A program made the position numbers and the translations under genes. Positions 1 to 9,002 of a DNA stretch of 64,000 nt are shown here, piece after piece; within the stretch, counting starts at the first letter, position 1, and each line of letters opens with the position of its first letter. Origin of the DNA: Christensenella sp. UBA4675 (lineage in GTDB: Bacteria > Bacillota > Clostridia > Christensenellales > Borkfalkiaceae); contig DHLF01000004.1 in NCBI GenBank assembly GCA_002405165.1, positions 229,180-293,179 of the forward strand, in the 5' to 3' direction. The notes below the pieces were generated by a model that saw nothing but the letters and a program-made list of their open reading frames with translations, did not search any database and was not told where the DNA came from.

Positions 1-399
1 TTCGTAAACGAGTTGACGCATATTTTGATTGTACTGTAAAAACGTGCGAGAATCGAAAAACGTCATAACCTGATTTATCATCCAGTTTTCAGGTAAAACG
101 GAAAATAACTTATCGTTAGTCCACATTCCGTTGTATTCGAGCATTACGCTGTCCGGCTTAAAAGATTTTTCAAGGGCAATAAGTTTTTCCTTAGTAAAAT
201 CTTCCTCATCTTCAAAATATTCTATTTTTACGTTTTTTACCGCAAATTTTTTTTCATTGTACTCCGTTTCACCTTGCTCGCAAACAAGTACTAACGTCCT
301 TTCGTCAACGCCGAATCTTTCGTCTTCCAAGGTTTCTTGTATAAATTTTGTTTTTCCGCAATCTAAAAAACCGTTAAACAAATATACGGGAATATCCAT
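1..399 (-). CDS. CobW/G3E-family GTPase, C-terminally cut by window edge
   Basis: The open frame starts with ATG at 399 and runs off the window, so only the first 133 residues are seen. An AGGAG ribosome binding site lies 7 bases upstream. The N-terminus carries a P-loop, GFLDCGKT (residues 9-16), like the GxLGxGKT loop of the CobW/COG0523 metallochaperone GTPases, and the next gene upstream is a clear member of that family at 9 bases spacing. The two genes therefore probably form a paralogous pair in one operon. The GCICC metal motif expected further on is not seen where it would normally fall, so this copy is divergent. Substrate metal is unknown. Confidence 0.7.
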   Translation of the reverse strand, partial: MDIPVYLFNGFLDCGKTKFIQETLEDERFGVDERTLVLVCEQGETEYNEKKFAVKNVKIEYFEDEEDFTKEKLIALEKSFKPDSVMLEYNGMWTNDKLFSVLPENWMINQVMTFFDSRTFLQYNQNMRQLVYE

Positions 400-408
400 A
401 TTAGCTCC

Positions 409-1386
409 TTATAATCTAAATAATTCTTCTATCTTCTTTTCGTCTAAATTACTGCCTATTACGCAAATTTTACCGATTGTATCGGGCGTAGAATATCTTA
501 CGTCAACTTCACCGGGAGTATAGTCGAAATGTATCCATTGTCCGTCTACACTCTCAACAATTCCCTTAGAACGAAGAACCGTACCCGCAACCATTTCATC
601 AAACTGTTCAAGAATGTTTTCTATTTCTTCTTTCGTATACTTATTAGTCGTTTCCTTTCCTACCGATACGAATACTTCGTCCGCGTGGTGATGTCCGCAT
701 CCGCAAGAACATTCCCCGTCGTGATGCTCATGTTCGTGGTCATGGTCGTGACGATGTTCGTCCTTTTCGCTTAAAAGTTCGGCTATAAGTTCGTCTACGG
801 TGTTTTTACCTTTAATGGTGTCTAAAATAGTTTTGCCAGAAAGCTTGTTCCAATCGGTAGAAATTATGGTTGCACTAGCATTTAAATTTTTTACTATATC
901 AACAGCGGTGTTAAGCACTTTTTCGCTTTTATCTGCCGTATGGGATAAAATTACGGTGTCGGCGTATTGAATTTGATTTTTAAAGAATTCTCCGAAATTT
1001 TTACTATATATTTTGGCTTTACCTGCATCTACTACGGTAACAGTGGTTACGTCGCAATTAGGAACGGCGCTTTTTACGGCTTTAATTACGTCAGATAATT
1101 TTCCCACCCCGGAAGGCTCGATTAACAATAATTCGGGGCTATAATCAGCAATTACTTTGTTTAAAGCTTTGGTAAAATCTCCTACCAAACTACAACAAAT
1201 ACAGCCCGAATTTATTTCGTTTATGGTAATTCCGCATTCTTTTAAAAATCCGCCGTCTATGCCGATTTCTCCGAATTCGTTTTCTATTAAAACGGCTTTT
1301 TCTCCGTTTAACGCTTCTTTAACTAACTTTTTTATCAAAGTGGTTTTTCCTGCGCCTAAAAAACCCGAAAATACGATAGTTTTCAT
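409..1386 (-). CDS. CobW/COG0523 G3E GTPase, probable metal chaperone
   Basis: 325 residues. The P-loop GFLGAGKTT sits at residues 8-16, the family hallmark metal site GCICC near residue 62, a Walker B-like LLLIEPSG near 85-92, and a CobW C-terminal domain from about residue 237. Between the domains is a very His/Asp/Cys-rich stretch (about residues 210-235, including CSCGCGHHH) that looks like a metal-loading arm. In this family GTP hydrolysis drives insertion of a metal, often zinc, into a client protein. AGGAGA precedes the ATG. No Zur-type operator was recognised, and the client is unknown. Confidence 0.88.
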   Translation of the reverse strand: MKTIVFSGFLGAGKTTLIKKLVKEALNGEKAVLIENEFGEIGIDGGFLKECGITINEINSGCICCSLVGDFTKALNKVIADYSPELLLIEPSGVGKLSDVIKAVKSAVPNCDVTTVTVVDAGKAKIYSKNFGEFFKNQIQYADTVILSHTADKSEKVLNTAVDIVKNLNASATIISTDWNKLSGKTILDTIKGKNTVDELIAELLSEKDEHRHDHDHEHEHHDGECSCGCGHHHADEVFVSVGKETTNKYTKEEIENILEQFDEMVAGTVLRSKGIVESVDGQWIHFDYTPGEVDVRYSTPDTIGKICVIGSNLDEKKIEELFRL

Positions 1387-1397
1387 ATTATTCTCCT

Positions 1398-3140
1398 TTA
1401 ACCGTCAAATTGACTGTTATATAAATTATAATAAAATCCTTTTTTATTTAAAAGTTCTTCGTGAGTGCCTTGTTCTATAACGTCGCCCTTATTCATAACG
1501 AGAATTAAATCGGCGTTTTTAATGGTAGCAAGCCTGTGCGCTACGGTAAACACCGTTTTCCCTTTGGATAAGTTTTCTATCGCCTTTTGAATTTTTTGTT
1601 CGGTTCTAAAATCGATAGAAGAAGTTGCTTCGTCTAAAATAAGTACGGACGGAGAACAAAGCATTACTCTTGCAATGGACAAAAGCTGTTTTTCGCCTTG
1701 CGACAATCCGTAATTTTCGCCTATTACAGTATCGTAACCGTTTTCGGTTTTAGTAATAAAGCCGTCCGCAAAAGAATTTTTACAAGCTTGTTCTATTTCT
1801 TCGTCGGTGGCGTCTTTTTTGCCGAGTTTAACGTTTTCCTTAATGGTTTCGGTAAATATAAAGGAATCTTGCAAAACCATTCCTATATTTTTCCTTATAG
1901 CTTCTCTTTTATAGTCGGACACGTCTTTTCCGTCGAATTTAATAGTTCCGCTAACGGGATCGTAAAATCTGACTATTAAGTTGATTAAAGTTGTTTTTCC
2001 GCAACCGGTAGGCCCTACGATAGCTATTTTTTGACCTTGCTCAACCTTTATGTTTAAATCTTGCAAAAGTTTTTTATCGGGCGAATAGGAAAAATAAACG
2101 TTGTCGAATTCCACGTTTCCGTTAAACGCTTCATAATCTTTTCCGCTGTTCTCTTCTTCTTTTTCGTCTAAAAGTTTTAATATTCTATCAGCCGAAACTA
2201 CGGAATACTGCAATTCCGTAAGCACTCCCGAAATTTCGTTAAAAGGCTTTGTGTACTGGTTAGCGTAACTTAAAAATACGAATAAATCGCCAACCATAAG
2301 CCCTTTACCGTTTATAATTAGTATTGCGCCGAGCAAGCACACCAAAGCGTAAATTAAATTATATACGAACCTTGTAGTCGGGTTTACCATAGAAGATATG
2401 AAAGTAGCTTTTAAAGAATATTTTCTATTGCGCTCGTTTATATCTTCGAACTTTTCTAAAACTTGTTTTTCCCTATTGAATATTTTTACCGTCTTTTCGT
2501 TAGCGACAATTTCGTTAATGTACGCAACTTGTTCGCTGTTGACTTCCGCCCTATCTCTAAAATATTTTATAGATTTTTTAGAAATCCATTTTGCGATAAA
2601 TACGCTAATCGGCGTTAAACACAATATTAAAATCGTTATATACGGCACTTTTTCGATAGGAATTTCTTTAAAAAGCATAAATCCTATTATGCCTATTATT
2701 GTAATAACTCCCGTGAACAACTGTTCGAAAGTCATCAGCAAGCCTTCCCCGACTCTGTCTGCGTCGGACATAATTCTCGCCACCAAATCCCCGCTAGAAT
2801 GAGAATCTAAATAACCCAGCGGAAGTTTTTGTATTTTTTCAAAAGATTTTTTTCTTAAATCTCTGACTATGTTATAAGCAGTTCTGTTATTTATAACGTT
2901 AAGCAACCTTTGAGCAATAAACGCAATAAGTATTAAACAACCTGCAAAAACGCTTAATTTAGTTATCTTTTTAAAATTTACGTCGCTCTTTTTTACTATA
3001 AAATTTACCGCTTCGCCGAAAATTACGGGCAAGGCAAGCGAACAAAATACAAATATAAGCGATAAGACTGAAACGATTATAAAGCTTTTTTTATACGGTT
3101 TACTTATTTTTATAAGTCCCGAAAAGGAAGTTTTTTTCAT
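1398..3140 (-). CDS. ABC exporter subunit B (membrane domain plus ATPase)
   Basis: A fused ABC exporter half: six membrane segments in residues 15-310, then the nucleotide-binding domain with Walker A GPTGCGKTT, signature LSQGEKQLL and Walker B LILDEATSSID with the catalytic Glu intact. I place the start at the ATG at 3140 rather than a longer frame (start at 3161), because GGAGGG lies 6 bases upstream and the ATG overlaps the stop of the preceding ABC gene by one base. With the preceding gene it should form a heterodimeric exporter of the BmrCD/TM287-288 kind. Substrate (drug, lipid or peptide) cannot be told. Confidence 0.88.
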   Translation of the reverse strand: MKKTSFSGLIKISKPYKKSFIIVSVLSLIFVFCSLALPVIFGEAVNFIVKKSDVNFKKITKLSVFAGCLILIAFIAQRLLNVINNRTAYNIVRDLRKKSFEKIQKLPLGYLDSHSSGDLVARIMSDADRVGEGLLMTFEQLFTGVITIIGIIGFMLFKEIPIEKVPYITILILCLTPISVFIAKWISKKSIKYFRDRAEVNSEQVAYINEIVANEKTVKIFNREKQVLEKFEDINERNRKYSLKATFISSMVNPTTRFVYNLIYALVCLLGAILIINGKGLMVGDLFVFLSYANQYTKPFNEISGVLTELQYSVVSADRILKLLDEKEEENSGKDYEAFNGNVEFDNVYFSYSPDKKLLQDLNIKVEQGQKIAIVGPTGCGKTTLINLIVRFYDPVSGTIKFDGKDVSDYKREAIRKNIGMVLQDSFIFTETIKENVKLGKKDATDEEIEQACKNSFADGFITKTENGYDTVIGENYGLSQGEKQLLSIARVMLCSPSVLILDEATSSIDFRTEQKIQKAIENLSKGKTVFTVAHRLATIKNADLILVMNKGDVIEQGTHEELLNKKGFYYNLYNSQFDG

Positions 3141-4843
3141 TACACCCTCCTTTTTTGACAAGCGGATATTTCGCGATAAATTTCGCTGTTTTCTTCTAAA
3201 TACTCGCCCGTGCCTTGCGAAGATATTTCGCCTTTTTCCATTACTATTATTTTATCTACCCCTTTAAAAGAAGATATTCTTTGCGAAATAATAATAACGG
3301 TGCAATCGTATTTTTCTATATTTTTAATTAGTTTTGCTTCCGTTTGGAAATCTAACGCAGAAAAACTGTCGTCTAAAATAAGTAGCGGAGCCTTTTTAAC
3401 TAGCGCCCTTGCTATCGTAAGCCTTTGCCTTTGTCCGCCCGAAAAGTTTTTACCGCCTTCTTCTACGAACGTATCCAATCCGTTTTTATCGAACACGAAA
3501 TCGTATGCGTCGGCGTCTTTTAAAGCTTGCTTAATATCGCTGTCGGTGGCGTTTAAATATCCCCACTTTAAGTTATCCCTAACGCTCCCTTCAAACAGTA
3601 CCGCTTTTTGCGGAACGAAAGCTATTAAACTTCTTATTTCTTCGTCCGAATAGGAATTTATATCTTTTCCGTCAAAGAAAAGTTTTCCGTTTTCAACGTT
3701 ATATCCTTTTAAAAGTAAATTTACCAAAGTGCTTTTACCCGAACCAGTAGAGCCTATTATTCCTATTTTTTCGCGTTTTTCTATATCTAAATTTATATTT
3801 TTAAGTACGTTTTTACCGCTACCCGCATAGGAAAAATCTACGCCTTTAAACGATATATAGGGCAACTTTTTGTCCTGATTAGAAAAAATCACGTTAGATA
3901 CGTCGTCCGTATCCAAAACGCTTTCTACCCTTTGGAAAGACGCAACCATTTTAGAAACGTTTACAGTTAAGTTAGCCATTTTAACGAGTTCCACCAAAAT
4001 TTGCGTCATATAGTTATATAGCGCAACGACTAAGCCTTGCGATAAATTTCCGTGATAAACTCTTAGCGCGCCCGCATTGATTAAAGCTATAATTCCCACG
4101 TTTACGATAGCAAACGTTAAAGGATTTAAAAACGAAACGAAGTTAGAAGATTTTATGCTTTTACCGTTTAACTTTTCGTTATGTTCGTTAAAAGTTTTTT
4201 CTTGACTGTCTTTTAAAGAAAACGCCCTTACTTCTCTTACGCCGTATAAGTTTTCCCTTGCGTCTAACAAAACTTTATCCGCGCTGTTTCTTGTTTGCGC
4301 GAATTTTTTAACGCCCGAAAACATTATGAAAAATACCGCTATTATTAAAACGGGTAACATTACCAAAAATACGGTACTCGTTTTAAAATCTACCCCGAGT
4401 GCAAATATTACCGCGCCGAATACGACTATCGGAGAACGGGATAAAAGCCTTAAAACTAAGTTTACGCCGTTTTGTATGGTATTTACGTCTTCCGTCATTA
4501 CGTTTATTATAGACGACGCTCCCTTTTTGTCAAGCGTTGAAAACGAAAAAGTTTGTACTTTTTTCATTAAAGCCGAACGCACGTTACACGCATATCCCGT
4601 AGAACCTTTTCCGGCAAAATATTGTGCCACGACTGCACACCCGAGCCCAGTTATTCCGAATACGACTAGCACGCAACACATCTTAACTACGTATCCTACG
4701 TTTTCGTAAGCGATGCCTTTATCTATAATTTTAGCTACTATTAGAGGAACTAACAACTCGTTTAACGCTTCTAGCAATTTAAAAAACGGAGCGAGTATGG
4801 CTTCCTTTTTATATCCTTTAAAAAACGATAAAAATCTTTTCAT
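3140..4843 (-). CDS. ABC exporter subunit A with degenerate catalytic site
   Basis: 567 residues, with an N-terminal transmembrane domain (about residues 10-300) and a C-terminal ATPase. Walker A is GSTGSGKST and the signature is FSGGQRQRL, but Walker B reads LILDDSFSALD, so the usual catalytic Glu is Asp. This is the standard hallmark of the non-hydrolysing half of heterodimeric ABC exporters, and the partner gene directly downstream keeps its Glu. The gene starts one base after the SDR stop codon, so translation is probably coupled. The Shine-Dalgarno sequence is weak, which agrees with coupling. Confidence 0.87.
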   Translation of the reverse strand: MKRFLSFFKGYKKEAILAPFFKLLEALNELLVPLIVAKIIDKGIAYENVGYVVKMCCVLVVFGITGLGCAVVAQYFAGKGSTGYACNVRSALMKKVQTFSFSTLDKKGASSIINVMTEDVNTIQNGVNLVLRLLSRSPIVVFGAVIFALGVDFKTSTVFLVMLPVLIIAVFFIMFSGVKKFAQTRNSADKVLLDARENLYGVREVRAFSLKDSQEKTFNEHNEKLNGKSIKSSNFVSFLNPLTFAIVNVGIIALINAGALRVYHGNLSQGLVVALYNYMTQILVELVKMANLTVNVSKMVASFQRVESVLDTDDVSNVIFSNQDKKLPYISFKGVDFSYAGSGKNVLKNINLDIEKREKIGIIGSTGSGKSTLVNLLLKGYNVENGKLFFDGKDINSYSDEEIRSLIAFVPQKAVLFEGSVRDNLKWGYLNATDSDIKQALKDADAYDFVFDKNGLDTFVEEGGKNFSGGQRQRLTIARALVKKAPLLILDDSFSALDFQTEAKLIKNIEKYDCTVIIISQRISSFKGVDKIIVMEKGEISSQGTGEYLEENSEIYREISACQKRRV

Positions 4844-4844
4844 A

Positions 4845-5549
4845 TTATTTATCTATTCCATATAGTTTTACGATTTTTCCGCTTGCCTTTCCGTTTACGA
4901 TTTTTAAACAAGCCTTTCCGACTTCTTCGGGCAAAATTACTCTGTCAAAGCCGTTATTGGATAAAAATTCTTTTATGTCGTCCGAACTTAGCCCTTTATT
5001 CATAGGCGTGTCTACAAACCCTAGCGATAATGCGTTTACTTTTATTCCGCTACCGCTAAGCTCGTCGGCAAGCGATTTTGTAAACGAATCTATCGCACCC
5101 TTGCTTGCCGAATATAAAACTTCGCAAGAAGCGGGGCGTTGTCCCCAAACGGAAGATATGTTTATTATATCGCCTTTTTCGTAGTAAAGCATATCGGATA
5201 AAACGTGCTTACCGCACAAAAACGCGCCCTTTACGTTTACCGCGAATATGTTGTCGAAGTCGGTTGAAGAAAAATCTTGCAAACAACCCCTTTTACAAAT
5301 TCCCGCACAGTTGATTAAACACGATATTTTGCCAAAGTCGTTTCTTACCGAATTTAACGCCGAAATTACGCTGTTTTCGTCCCGCAAATCGACAAAGTAC
5401 GCTTTTATCCCGTACTCGCGCGATATTTCGCAAGCTTTTTTTTCGTTACTATGATAAAAAAGCGCGACGTTATATCCGCTAGACTTAAATTGTTTGCATA
5501 TTTCAACGCCTATCGCTCCGCTACCGCCCGTAACTACTACCGTTTTCAT
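4845..5549 (-). CDS. Short-chain dehydrogenase/reductase (FabG-like)
   Basis: 234 residues with the Rossmann nucleotide motif TGGSGAIG (7-14), NCAG near 85 and the catalytic YSASK motif near 147-151, preceded by the catalytic Ser in INISS. All hallmarks of a classical NAD(P)H-dependent SDR are present. It leads the ABC exporter genes in one transcription unit, so its product or substrate may be related to the exporter cargo, but that is inference. AAGGAAAG lies just upstream of the ATG. It resembles 3-oxoacyl-ACP reductases, but no fatty-acid genes are adjacent, so I do not call it fabG. Confidence 0.8.
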   Translation of the reverse strand: MKTVVVTGGSGAIGVEICKQFKSSGYNVALFYHSNEKKACEISREYGIKAYFVDLRDENSVISALNSVRNDFGKISCLINCAGICKRGCLQDFSSTDFDNIFAVNVKGAFLCGKHVLSDMLYYEKGDIINISSVWGQRPASCEVLYSASKGAIDSFTKSLADELSGSGIKVNALSLGFVDTPMNKGLSSDDIKEFLSNNGFDRVILPEEVGKACLKIVNGKASGKIVKLYGIDK

Positions 5550-5599
5550 TTTTTCTTTCCTTAAATATCCTAGTTATAAACATAAAATAGGAAAACTAT

Positions 5600-5621
5600 A
5601 ACCGCCCTTTAACAGGCGGTT
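5600..5621 (-). terminator. Hairpin terminator after efp
   Basis: Seven-base-pair stem AACCGCC/GGCGGTT with an 8-base loop, 16 bases after the efp stop codon. On the minus strand it is followed by TATAGTTTT, a weak U tract, so termination may be partial. Confidence 0.6.
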
Positions 5622-5636
5622 AGTATGTTAGTATTA

Positions 5637-6197
5637 TTATTTCTTTACCCTTTCCATATATTCACCGGTTCTGGTGTCAATTCTAATCATATCGCCTTCG
5701 TTTACGAACATAGGAACTTGAATGGTTATTCCCGTTTCGATTTTAGCGTTCTTAGTAGCGTTTGTAGCCGTATTTCCCGCTACTCCGGGTTCAGCTTCCG
5801 TAACTAATAATTCTACAAAGTTTTCGGGTTCTACGCTGAATGCTTGTCCTTTATAAGATTTAACCGTAACGTAGTCGTTTTCTTTAATATATTTTAAAGC
5901 GTCTTCTACTTGGTCGTAATTTAAAGGCGTCATATTAAATTCTTCGTCCATAAAGTAATAGAAATCTCCGTCGCTGTAAGAATACTGCATTTTTCTGGTT
6001 TCTATAACCGCGTTTTCAAACTTTTCGGAAGGGTTGAAAGTTTGTTCCAAAACTGCTCCCGTAACTATGTTTTTAAGTCTTGTTCTTACGAAAGCCGCTC
6101 CTTTTCCGGGCTTAACGTGTTGAAATTCAACTACTTGATAAATTTTTCCGTCGTACTCGATTGTAACTCCCTTTCTTACGTCTCCTGCTAAAACCAT
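5637..6197 (-). CDS. efp: Elongation factor P
   Basis: 186 residues, the normal EF-P length, with the three-barrel layout and the loop PGKG carrying Lys32 at the position that is modified in bacterial EF-P. The C-terminal signature region around residues 150-175 is conserved (GITIQVPMFVNEGD). EF-P rescues ribosomes stalled at polyproline stretches. AGGAGA is placed correctly before the ATG. It follows an M24 aminopeptidase gene, the common Firmicutes pepP-efp pairing. No EpmA/EpmB or YmfI modification gene is visible in the window. Confidence 0.97.
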   Translation of the reverse strand: MVLAGDVRKGVTIEYDGKIYQVVEFQHVKPGKGAAFVRTRLKNIVTGAVLEQTFNPSEKFENAVIETRKMQYSYSDGDFYYFMDEEFNMTPLNYDQVEDALKYIKENDYVTVKSYKGQAFSVEPENFVELLVTEAEPGVAGNTATNATKNAKIETGITIQVPMFVNEGDMIRIDTRTGEYMERVKK

Positions 6198-6232
6198 AAT
6201 GTTCTCCTTATTCGTTTAATTTATAAAAATAT

Positions 6233-7255
6233 TTATTCAATAACTTTAAGTTTTTTATCTAAACTGTAAAAATCATTGACTTTTCCGTTTTTTAAATAAC
6301 AAGTGTCTTCTAACCTGATTCCGAACTTGCCGTCTAAATAGCACCCCGGCTCGATTGTAAAAACGCTCGATTCTTTTAATATATCGTTTCCGTTTTTGCG
6401 TAAATACGGCGTTTCGTGAATGTTTATCCCTACTCCGTGTCCCAAAGAATGAGTAAAAGGCAAATTTTCGCTTTCTAAAACGCTTCTTGCCAAATTGTCT
6501 GCCTGAGAGCACGTCATTCCCGTTTTTATATTGTTGTATGCATTATAAAAAGCGTCGTATACGCAAGAGTAGGCGTGTAAAAACTCTTTGTCGGGCTGAC
6601 CGAAAAACAAAGTTCTTGTAAAATCCGAACAATATCCGCCCAAAACGCAACCTATATCGAATAAAACCGCTTTGTTTTTTTCTAAACGGGTATTCCCCGT
6701 TTGGTGATGCGGAACCGCGCTGTTTTCGCCAAAAGCCACAATCGGTTCGAACGACGTACCGCTTGCGCCCTTTTTTAAAAATCTATACTCTATTTCCGCC
6801 CGTAAATCTAACTCGGTTACGCCTTCTTTTATATACGGGATTATTTCTAAAAAGGTTTGCTCCGTAATTAAACAAGCTTTCCTTATTTTTTCTATTTCCG
6901 CATCCGTTTTGATTAGCGTTTGCTTTTTTATTTCGTCCGACACGTCTTTTAAACAAGAACAGCATTTTCTTATTAAATAACTTTGTTCTAACGTCGTAAC
7001 GGAATAATCTACGCCAAGCCTTTTAATACCGCTTTTTTCGCAATAGTCTTTTAAAAACTCCCAAGAACCGACCACCGCTTTAAATTTAGTACCGTAAACG
7101 GCTTTTTCTACCGCGTAAAAATATCTTTTATCCGTACAAAAATAATTTTGATTTTCCGTTATTAAAAGATACCCTTCCGCTTTATATCCCGCAAAATAAA
7201 ATATTTGCTTTTCGTCGGTAATTATTACCGCGTCGTAACCCGAAAACGAAAACAT
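6233..7255 (-). CDS. M24B metallopeptidase (Xaa-Pro aminopeptidase type)
   Basis: 340 residues: a creatinase-like N-domain (1-115) and a pita-bread catalytic domain. All five metal ligands are visible in order: FDIGC, SDFTRT, GHGVG, TIEPG and RLED. It removes N-terminal residues preceding proline, and sits upstream of efp as in many Firmicutes. The N-terminus is about a dozen residues shorter than usual. An in-frame TGA five codons upstream makes the ATG at 7255 the first possible start. There is no Shine-Dalgarno sequence, and a TATTAT hexamer ends 9 bases before the ATG. Confidence 0.9.
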   Translation of the reverse strand: MFSFSGYDAVIITDEKQIFYFAGYKAEGYLLITENQNYFCTDKRYFYAVEKAVYGTKFKAVVGSWEFLKDYCEKSGIKRLGVDYSVTTLEQSYLIRKCCSCLKDVSDEIKKQTLIKTDAEIEKIRKACLITEQTFLEIIPYIKEGVTELDLRAEIEYRFLKKGASGTSFEPIVAFGENSAVPHHQTGNTRLEKNKAVLFDIGCVLGGYCSDFTRTLFFGQPDKEFLHAYSCVYDAFYNAYNNIKTGMTCSQADNLARSVLESENLPFTHSLGHGVGINIHETPYLRKNGNDILKESSVFTIEPGCYLDGKFGIRLEDTCYLKNGKVNDFYSLDKKLKVIE

Positions 7256-7264
7256 ACTTTTATT

Positions 7265-7293
7265 ATAATATCATATTTGTTAAATTTAGTCAA
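7265..7293 (-). promoter_or_regulatory. Promoter of the M24 peptidase-efp unit
   Basis: TTGACT (7288-7293) and TATTAT (7265-7270) with a 17-base spacer on the minus strand. The predicted transcription start is about 3 bases before the ATG, so the mRNA would be almost leaderless. Confidence 0.6.
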
Positions 7294-7352
7294 TCGCAAA
7301 ATAAATATATCTATAATATTTTATATATAATGTCGTTTTTTCCAAAAATCGT

Positions 7353-8897
7353 TTATTTGCTTTTAACGTCAAAAATTTTATCGCAAATATCTTGCGCAAA
7401 ATCTTCTTCGTGGCTGACGAGTATTAAAGCTCCTTCGTATTTTTGCAACGCTTCTTTCAAGGCTTTTTTAGCAATTATATCAAGATGATTAGTCGGTTCG
7501 TCCAAAATTAAAACGTTACTCGGCTTTTGCTCTAAAACGGCAAGCTTAACTCTAACTTGCTCTCCGCCCGACATTTTGCATAGCGGTTTTATTGCCAAAT
7601 CGCCTTTAATTCCCACTTTTGCAAGATTGCTCCTTTGCACTTTTACCGACAAGTTTGGAAAACGAGAACTATAATATCCCGTTGCCGATAAAGAAGAATC
7701 GTCAAACACGAGTTCCTGCTCTAAATACGCGGGTTTTGCTTCTAAATGAAAACGAAATTTCCCTCCGATGGACGGAATTTTTTTGAGTAACGTTTTAATT
7801 AAAGTAGTTTTTCCTACCCCGTTAGTCCCCCTAATCCATAGCTTTGTTTGAGAATTCATTGTAAAACTTAAAGGTGGTAAAATTGCTTTATTATAGCCTA
7901 TTTCTAAGTTTTCTACAATTAAAAATTCTTTTGCGTTTAGTGATATATACGGAAAAGAAAATTGAGCTTCGTATACGGTAACGGGTTTTTCCATTACTTC
8001 TATTCTGTCAAGCATTTTCTTTCTCGCGTTCGCCATTCCCGCGGTTGCCGCTCTCGCCTTGTTTTTATCTATATAAGTTTGCAATTTTTTAATTTCCGCT
8101 TGCTGACGATTATATTCGTCTTCGTACTGACGGGCTATCATTTCCCTTTGAACTAAATATTGCTGATAATTGCCGTTGTATTTTCTTATTCCGCCGTTTT
8201 CTATGCTAATAACGCTTTTGCATACGGCGTCTAAAAACTTCGAGTCGTGAGAAATAACCAAAAAAGTCTTTTTAAAGCCGTTTAAAAATTTTATAAGCCA
8301 ATCTACGTGTTCTACGTCCAAAAAGTTGGTAGGTTCGTCCAAAAGCATAACGTCGGGACTCGTCAATAATAATTTAGAAAGCATTAATTTAGCCCTTTCC
8401 CCGCCTGAAAGCTTTGAAATAAGCGTATCGTACCCGAAATTGTTTACTCCTAGTCCGCTTGCGACTTTTTTAATTTTCGCATCTAGCTCGTAATAACCTT
8501 CGTCGTTAAGCTCGTCGGAAAGTCTTGAACTCTTTTTAATGAGTTCGTCAAGCTCGTCGCCTTGCGCCACACACATTTGTTCGTACATTTTTTCCATTTT
8601 AGCATTTTTTTCGTGCAAATAGGAAAAAGCGTCCGACAGATATTCCATTACGGTTAAAGAACCGTCTAAGGACGCAAACTGGTCTAAATATCCCCATCTT
8701 ACGCCGGTAGATTTTAAAACTTCGCCGTCGTCTTGCGATAAATTTCCCGCCAAAATATTTATAAACGTAGATTTTCCAGCCCCGTTTAAGCCGACTATTC
8801 CGCAATGTTCGCCGTTATTGATTTGTAAAAACGCATTTTTAAATAAATACCTGTCGTCGTATCTATGCGTTAAATTTCTTATTTCTAATATGCTCAT
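7353..8897 (-). CDS. ABC-F ATPase, ribosome-associated type
   Basis: Two tandem ABC domains without membrane segments. Domain 1 has GLNGAGKST, LSGGERAKL and LLDEPTNFLD. Domain 2 has GTNGVGKTT, MSGGEQVRV and LILDEPTNHLD. The linker of about 70 residues between them is rich in Lys, Arg and Gln, as in translation-factor ABC-Fs that act at the ribosomal E site. I start it at the ATG at 8897 (514 residues, beginning MSILEIRN) rather than at a TTG at 8933, because domain 1 begins there and a promoter is positioned for it. Antibiotic resistance or a housekeeping role cannot be told apart by eye. Confidence 0.88.
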   Translation of the reverse strand: MSILEIRNLTHRYDDRYLFKNAFLQINNGEHCGIVGLNGAGKSTFINILAGNLSQDDGEVLKSTGVRWGYLDQFASLDGSLTVMEYLSDAFSYLHEKNAKMEKMYEQMCVAQGDELDELIKKSSRLSDELNDEGYYELDAKIKKVASGLGVNNFGYDTLISKLSGGERAKLMLSKLLLTSPDVMLLDEPTNFLDVEHVDWLIKFLNGFKKTFLVISHDSKFLDAVCKSVISIENGGIRKYNGNYQQYLVQREMIARQYEDEYNRQQAEIKKLQTYIDKNKARAATAGMANARKKMLDRIEVMEKPVTVYEAQFSFPYISLNAKEFLIVENLEIGYNKAILPPLSFTMNSQTKLWIRGTNGVGKTTLIKTLLKKIPSIGGKFRFHLEAKPAYLEQELVFDDSSLSATGYYSSRFPNLSVKVQRSNLAKVGIKGDLAIKPLCKMSGGEQVRVKLAVLEQKPSNVLILDEPTNHLDIIAKKALKEALQKYEGALILVSHEEDFAQDICDKIFDVKSK

Positions 8898-8903
8898 ACA
8901 TAA

Positions 8904-8933
8904 ATAATACTTTATTTTTATAAAATAAGTCAA
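8904..8933 (-). promoter_or_regulatory. Promoter giving a leaderless ABC-F mRNA
   Basis: TTGACT (8928-8933), 18-base spacer, TATTAT (8904-8909), then exactly six bases before the ATG at 8897. Standard spacing puts +1 on the A of the start codon. No Shine-Dalgarno sequence is present. Confidence 0.6.
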
Positions 8934-8942
8934 TCAAAAAAA

Positions 8943-8971
8943 TTGTAAATAAAAGCATTTTGTGCTAAAAT
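8943..8971 (+). promoter_or_regulatory. Promoter of the small membrane protein gene
   Basis: TTGTAA (8943-8948), 17-base spacer, TAAAAT (8966-8971) with an extended TGC just before the -10. It is divergent from the ABC-F promoter, leaving only about 10 bases between the two -35 boxes. Confidence 0.55.
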
Positions 8972-9002
8972 AGCTTTTAGAAAACTTTTTAAAGGATTTT
9001 TT

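Noticed and set aside
710..760. His/Asp codon repeat in the CobW-type gene as a DNA repeat
   Set aside because: It is low-complexity coding sequence for a metal-binding arm, not an independent repeat.
529..774. Open frame antisense to the CobW-type gene
   Set aside because: Mirror of the His/Asp-rich region on the other strand, no ribosome site or family motif.
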